A stretch of 64,000 nucleotides of DNA from Reticulascus tulasneorum (Eukaryota; Ascomycota; Sordariomycetes; Glomerellales; Reticulascaceae): the NCBI GenBank assembly GCA_001557505.1, contig LSAX01000006.1, positions 2,790,001 to 2,854,000 of the forward strand. Direction: 5' to 3'. Positions within the stretch are counted from its first letter, which is position 1; each line of letters opens with the position of its first letter. The notes beneath the pieces were generated by a model. The model did no database searches and was not told the origin of the DNA. It saw only the letters and a list, made by a program, of their open reading frames with translations. The translations under genes were made by a program, and so were the position numbers. Below, piece by piece: positions 58,459 to 64,000 of this stretch.

Positions 58459-60800
58459 ATGATGAGCACATACAGGCCATCATACGCTCCGCGGCGAGGA
58501 GGCTACGACGCGCCACCTCCTCCGCGGGATGACCCTCGAGATGACCGAAACCGCTCCTACTACGGTGGTCAATCACAACCACCGCCTCCAGGTGTAGATC
58601 TTGGGAGGTACGATGATCGCGATTATCGACGGCGCTCACCTCCTGCATATCCCGACTACCGACGCGAACATCACGACTCTCGAGATTATGACACGTACCG
58701 GCCGGATACGAGACCGCCACAAAGTTCTTTCAGCTTTCGAGTCGATAAGCCCGCTGGCATCGGCGAAGTCCCTGCCTCCGACACATATAGACCTTCACAG
58801 CAAAATAACTCGGCACGGAATCAGGATCGCTTTTCACGCGGTCGGGGACAAGGGCCCCGTCGGGGTAGATATCCCAAGAGAATCCCTGCTGAGCGCGACC
58901 TGCTTCGAGTTGGCAGCACCAAAGCCCCGGAGGTTGTGTTCAACGATGGAGAGGGTGCTGTGACCTACAGATCACTGGAGGATTTGTCAGATGATGAAGA
59001 AGCTGTCATGGACATCTCTGATCAATCCGACGAGGAAGCGATGGAGCCTACAAGCAAACGTGCCCGTCACGCTGTCAATCAGTCGGATGCTGACAATGCT
59101 CCAAAGTGGTCAAACCCCGACCCATACACTGCGCTTCCGCCGCCCGATGAGTCTCAAAGGAAGAAAAAAGACGTCGTGAAGCTAATCAGAAAGGCGCGTG
59201 TTGATGCGGCCGATAAGCTAGCGTCGACTACCGAAGCTGAAGACTACATATCTTTCGACTTGGATGGCAGCGATACAGGTGAGGTTGAGGTGAACGGATC
59301 TTCGAAGCCGCACGACACCCCAATCGTTGTTCAAGGTGCCCCAACTGGGCCACGCTCGTTGCTTCCCCCGCAAACAACCGAACGCAACGGCCTACCTCCC
59401 CGCCCACAGTCCTCACTTCCCGCTCAAGTCCCGGTGACTACATCAAGTCGAACTGAGCGACCAGTCGCCACTAGCAACAGCACCCATAACCCCGTTTCCG
59501 ATCCTTTGGGCTCGCGCAAGCGAACGTTTGATGACCGGATTAAACCCCAGCCAAATCGATCAAAGAAAAACATCACAATGCCCGTGAATGGTAGGGTACT
59601 GCCTGATTGGGAACCCGTTCGCGGTGGGGTTTCTTGTCCTTGGATCACCACAGACCACTCGAAAACTTCCGAGCTCGGCGTTTGGTTAGGCTTCCCTTCG
59701 CAAGACTGTTTGCTGGATGCTAACAATCTTTCAAGGCTGCACAAAGAAGTGGTGGACTTTTATGAGTATGTCAAGCCCCGCGATTTCGAACATCAAATGC
59801 GGAGTCGACTCGTCGAAAATCTCCGCCAGGTAATGGCCAGCTCGCAGCCGTACTCTAGGGTCCAGATATATCCGTTTGGCTCTTTCATGTCTGGTCTATA
59901 TCTGCCGACAGGAGATATGGACATAGTCATCTGCTCCCAAGAATGGCTAAACCACCGTCCTGGTCCTTTCGACACGAAAAATTCCTTCTACCGCTTTGCC
60001 CGATTTCTTGTCAAAAAAGGCATAACAGATGAGGAATCCATGGAAGTAATAGCATCAGCCAGGGTCCCACTCGTCAAGTACATTGATAGGGAAACCGGTC
60101 TGAAAGTTGATATCTCGTTCGATCGCATGGATGGTCCGAATGCCATCAACACTTTCCTCAAGTGGAAAGACCAGTATCCCGCATTGCCGATACTAGTCAC
60201 TGTGATCAAGCACTTCTTGGTGATGCGTGGTCTCAACGAACCTGTCAACGGTGGGATAGGCAGTTTCTCAGTCATTTGCCTTGTTGTCAGCATGCTACAA
60301 CTGATGCCTCAGGTACAAAGCCGAACTATGTTACCAGAGCACCATTTGGGTGAAATGTTGATGGAATTCTTTGATCTCTATGGTCGAAAGTTTGACTACA
60401 AGAACGTCGCAATTCGCATGAATCCGCCCGGATATCTGCACAAGGTTAGTGCACCCTGAAGGCATGTTATTTGATATGCTAACAGTAATTCTTCACCCAG
60501 ACGAGCGTCCGAGGCTTTTCATATAAGAATCTCGATCGGCTATCCATCTTAGATCCTAACAATGCTGTCAATGATATCTCAGGCGGTTCCAGGAATACAC
60601 CTGTAATATTTTACGACTTCGAAAGTGCGCACAAGATGATTCGAGAACGAATGGCGGAGCTGTCGGAATCTCCAGCTAAGATAGCGACCAACTCGAGCAT
60701 ACTCGAGACGATCCTAGCAGGAAACTATCAGTCCTTCACGCATCAGCGTGCACACCTGCGTCACCTTTTTGAAAAGACGGTCGGGCCATGCTCGGAATAA
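58459..60800 (+). CDS. Trf4/Cid14-type non-canonical poly(A) polymerase
   Basis: Two exons (58459-60444 and 60501-60800) give 761 aa. A long disordered N-terminus rich in Arg, Pro, Tyr and acidic stretches (about 1-350) precedes the nucleotidyltransferase core. This has GSFMSGLYLPTGDMD (catalytic D486 and D488), LKVDISFD (third Asp, D551) and the helical/PAP-associated region with GGIGSFSVICLVVSMLQL. Exon 2 adds LDPNNAVNDISGGS, the NTP-specificity motif. Trf4 proteins act in the nuclear TRAMP complex, adding short oligo(A) tails that mark RNAs for the exosome. The next codon is also ATG, so translation may begin at 58462. Confidence 0.92.
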
Positions 60801-62581
60801 GGCGCCATCTCTTCGTTCGACTAGGTATCAGCATGCTATTGCAGCTGCACCCAATGGACCGATTGCCGGCATGTGGGGAAGATTAGGAGGGGTGGCGTCG
60901 AACTTGTTTTCATGGCTTTAGAATCGGATTGGGATGGTGTGGGAAGGCGGAGTTGAGGAGACGAGCTTCATCCTGATACCCCATTTCCCTACATCTGGAC
61001 TCCACCGCCAGATGTCTTTTTTGCTTTGTCGGAACTCTGACCCATTGTAGTATAGCAGTGCGGATCGTCAGCGTTCGCTGATGATACGATATGGCCGACC
61101 TAGACCGTCATCTGCGATTGTTGACAGCACCCTCCAACGGCATTCTCTAGGCCTAGTGGGCCATAATTGACAGACACACATTGCTCATCGTTCCTGCTAA
61201 CTGATGAATCTAGTGACATGATATGCGGCCGGACTCGGGTTTCGCACCGCGTCGTGACCTCTGGGTCGATCCTGCTTCGGACGAAATCCTACTGACACTC
61301 ACTCTCAGGATGCAACTGCCGTTGGGTGCGCCACAACCATCCTCGGATGATTGCGGTGCGCTTCAGCAAGGCATGACGGCGCTGATGTGACGATATTCAT
61401 GAGAATGAGTTCGTGACTTGGTACTGCTGGCTTACTTTGTAAGCAATCAGCTGGTGCTCATTGAGCAACGGCACTTTTCTCACTGCATACTGTGCTTTAC
61501 GCATGGCTGTGGAGAGGATGTTTGCTGGGAGTTGTACGGCCGCACTCACGAAGATATAGCTTGGGATGGGTGCGATTGGCACCGGCGAACGTCTCGTGCT
61601 CAAACCTCTAGCTCGAATCATTTGTACATACCTATGCCGACATGCATTATCCGTTCAGCCGATCCGAGGATAAAGCTGACCATCCACATGGTCATTTCCA
61701 TCCTTAAACCAGTCTCTTCTAGCTATCAAGATCCAGCACAGCTCGGGTTTCGGCGAGGATTATCCTTTATGACATCTGATACGGGATTTCAACTCTACCC
61801 AAGCTTCTCGCTATTTCTGGTTCAAACCTCCAGTGAGTACTTTTAACTCACATCGAGTCAGTATCCAAAACATTGCAGTATACGATCAAATTCGCGGGGA
61901 GATTACGCTTCGCTCACCCTCCTCTCGACCGCGGCTTCTAAACAGGCATACATGTCGTCAACATCCTTAACTTCAACCTGCTCTAGATCCCCGTTTCCAT
62001 GCACCAAGCCTCGGCTAGCTCCACAGCCCTCCAGTCGCGCACCATCTCGTCGGGAAAAACGTTCCATTTGAAATTCTCTAAGGTGGCTGCATACGAGACA
62101 CAAGATCTTGTCAGCTGGAGAGTGTGAAAGGGGACTTGGCGCCTCGTGGGCTGGACGGCCCTGGCTCCAGAATGGGGTGTGCGCCGCCGCGGTCCATAGA
62201 GGAGCTGGTTGCTTCAACTGGCTACAAAAGTCCGCAACATGAGATCACTGACAGCATCTGGCTACTGACGATGATGTCATGTGCCCGAACTCACGAATGC
62301 AGCCCCAAGGCACAAGGCTGAGCCCATGTGTGATTGGCTCCTGTCAACACAACCGACAATATAACCGCTGCAGTTGATGCCTCGACGACACCAACATATT
62401 AACAGCAGCGTCATAGCAGGCACACGCCCAGACACCAGAGATCCGAGCATGTGATTTATAAATCGCGGTCCATAATTTTGTGTTCGCCATCTCAATATCT
62501 CTGCATCCCGATAAAAACAACCTTTCACGGAATGGGGGACAGTTAATGGAAAGATTCATTTTCATCGCACAAATCACAACA
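60801..62581. other. Intergenic with weak ORFs
   Basis: About 1.8 kb. A minus-strand ORF (61903-62217) has protein-like composition near its end (LEQVEVKDVDDMYACLEAAV) and could be a small hypothetical gene. A plus-strand ORF (61418-61846) looks like chance. Neither can be supported. Confidence 0.4.
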
Positions 62582-63394
62582 ATGATTCTTCCGTTAGCTA
62601 CTCGTTTATTGTTCACAGGCCTAGTTTTTACCACCCTTGGTCTCACAGTGAGCGAGAGACCCGTTGCTTGGGAGTCTTTTCACGACTGTGATACTGGCTG
62701 CACATTCGCTCAGCATGCATATCAGTTGCAAAGTCCGGACCGGTCCGGCCCAGGATGGTGCATTTTCACAGGCTACGACTACAAAGTCTCTTGGATAGGT
62801 GCGGACCCGGCATATCCTCTCCAGATCTCGTGGATTTTTCCAACTAGACACTCTTATGTTGGGTTCTCATATGGTAAAATCCAATGGGATCATAGTGAGT
62901 ACACCGTCCATCTGCCCCGTATATGACCGTATCCGATGCTTCTTCATTCAATAGCAAAAAACTGATTCAGCATCTCCAATACAGACATAACCAGCCCTAA
63001 GATAAATGATAAGTTTGTCTGGAGCCCTACCAAAGTCCTGGCTGAATTTCCTACGCCCCATGCCAACATAACCGGCACGGAAGCGCTGGGGCATTCAGCT
63101 ACGAATGAGTGGAGCTTTTTAGTCATTTCACAGCCTGAAAAGCTATTCGGCGGGGGTATTGCTAGCAGCTCCTCCCCACCATTCACACTGCAATCTCGGC
63201 TTGCCGAAAGCCTCGTCATTCGTCACTATGAAGACGCCATGAACTATAAGGAGGAGAATAGGAAGTGGAAGCTTGGAGTTGGCATCGGGGTTGGAGGTGG
63301 CGTTCCCGTCCTGATCATCGTGTTCTGGCTACTTGGGTGCCAACAGGGCAAAAGAAGATCGAGGCGCCATGCGGCCCCGGCTGCTAAAGGCTGA
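62582..63394 (+). CDS. Single-pass membrane protein, secreted ectodomain
   Basis: Two exons (62582-62894 and 62985-63394) join in frame to 240 aa. The N-terminus (MILPLATRLLFTGLVFTTLG) is a signal peptide; an in-frame ATG at 62546 is an alternative start. The ectodomain has Cys in DCDTGCTF and GWCIFTG, Trp-rich strands (YKVSWIGADP, LQISWIFP) and N-glycosylation sites (NIT). A transmembrane helix (VGIGVGGGVPVLIIVFWLLG) near residue 210 is followed by a short basic cytoplasmic tail (KRRSRRH). This architecture is common in fungal cell-surface proteins of unknown function; I do not recognise the ectodomain. Confidence 0.75.
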
Positions 63395-63810
63395 ACGCCG
63401 ATCTAATTCAGGTGAAATACCATCATTGGAATTGATGATGGAGTGACAGGGAACTGCGTATTTGCAGAACAGTTGCTTAATGGACTGAGAAATGGGGGTT
63501 GTAATTACTTTACTCTATTTTGTTGTGGTACTTGGAAATCCTTGTTCACGAATTGCTGCCAATGCCTTTTATTGACTATTTCTTTTATACAAAACCAGCA
63601 TCCCACAAACCCATGCACATACAAGTTTGGCCCAAGAGGAGTCATTCCCACCACTAGGGATGTGCTGGAGCGATTTCGGGAACAACGAAAGAGATTGAGG
63701 TTTAGAAGCAACGCAACACCATATGTATTCATTGACTATCGCTAACTTCTGATAACAGCTTCAAGAAATACAATCTTTCAGATCAGCTGTCGACGTAACT
63801 ACACATTGGT
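63395..63810. other. Intergenic
   Basis: About 415 bases with one 100-codon plus-strand ORF (63443-63745). It shows no recognisable features and is probably chance. Confidence 0.4.
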
Positions 63811-64000
63811 TCATAGCGGATTGACAAGCACAACCTCAGCAGTGTCCAACCTTTCAATCGTAGTTATGTTAGCCGGAAGGCTGACATCGGGTTTCTTTCC
63901 CAACCTCGCACTGCTGGACATGGGAACTGGTGCACTATTTCCGCGGCGTCCACGACATGTTCCTCCTGGCAAGATAGTATCCCCAAGGAATCCTTGGAAT
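63811..64000 (-). CDS. Possible 3' end of a gene running off the right edge
   Basis: A minus-strand frame is open for 62 codons from the window edge to a TGA at 63813-63811. It ends IERLDTAEVVLVNPL. The composition is protein-like, but the family is not recognisable and there is no start in the window. Chance is not excluded. Confidence 0.3.
   Translation of the reverse strand, partial: FQGFLGDTILPGGTCRGRRGNSAPVPMSSSARLGKKPDVSLPANITTIERLDTAEVVLVNPL

Noticed and set aside
1..64000. CRISPR arrays, bacterial operons, ribosome binding sites or rRNA genes
   Set aside because: The intron-rich gene structure is eukaryotic; no spaced direct-repeat array or rRNA-like sequence was noticed.

Overview
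The window looks like a nuclear contig from a filamentous ascomycete (Pezizomycotina). Genes are split by many short introns (about 47-140 nt) with GTAAGT-like donors and CTAAC/CTGAC-like branch points. The gene content is typically fungal: Zn2Cys6 regulator, alpha-1,3-glucan synthase, AA9 monooxygenase with CBM1, WSC domain, CON-13-like zincin and a Trf4-type poly(A) polymerase. One short duplicated stretch carries a RIP-like mutation pattern. The genus cannot be named from this sequence. Exon-intron models were built by hand; every model reported with exon coordinates closes in frame.

Layout, left to right. 1-1618: 3' part of an RGS-LOV-PAS photoreceptor-like gene. 1979-12545: O-acetylhomoserine sulfhydrylase-like enzyme, a nine-exon Zn2Cys6 regulator, a nitrilase, and a divergently oriented homoserine O-acetyltransferase. 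13-26 kb: an accessory, secretome-like stretch with a small cysteine-rich secreted protein, a 956-aa WSC-subtilase fusion, a 690-aa tandem-repeat cysteine-rich secreted protein, a second and decaying subtilase, and a mutated fragment of the repeat gene's 3' end. 27558-28901: a complete but stop-interrupted Tc1/mariner element. 29469-36915: alpha-1,3-glucan synthase. 38158-40252: aspartate kinase. 43001-47 kb: HpcH/HpaI aldolase family protein, an orphan ORF and a degenerate APH-fold pseudokinase. 48.7-56.2 kb: AA9 LPMO with CBM1, a CON-13-like zincin, and a secreted cytochrome (AA8/CDH-type) protein with a low-complexity tail. 58459-60800: Trf4/Cid14-like poly(A) polymerase. 62582-63394: a single-pass membrane protein. 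A possible further gene runs off the right edge.

How the genes may work together. Aspartate kinase, homoserine O-acetyltransferase and O-acetylhomoserine sulfhydrylase-like enzyme form the same trio that supplies and uses O-acetylhomoserine in the fusaric acid (FUB) clusters (FUB3, FUB5, FUB7). Here they share a 38-kb region with a Zn2Cys6 regulator and a nitrilase that is divergently paired with the acetyltransferase. No PKS or NRPS is visible, so a dispersed or partial O-acetylhomoserine-based pathway, possibly involving a nitrile, is a hypothesis only. Separately, the LPMO and the stand-alone cytochrome-domain protein are a plausible secreted redox pair.

Unusual RNA-level features include an apparent U2-type AT-AC intron in the LPMO gene, four GC-AG introns in three genes, and a 12-nt exon that carries part of a subtilase active-site motif.
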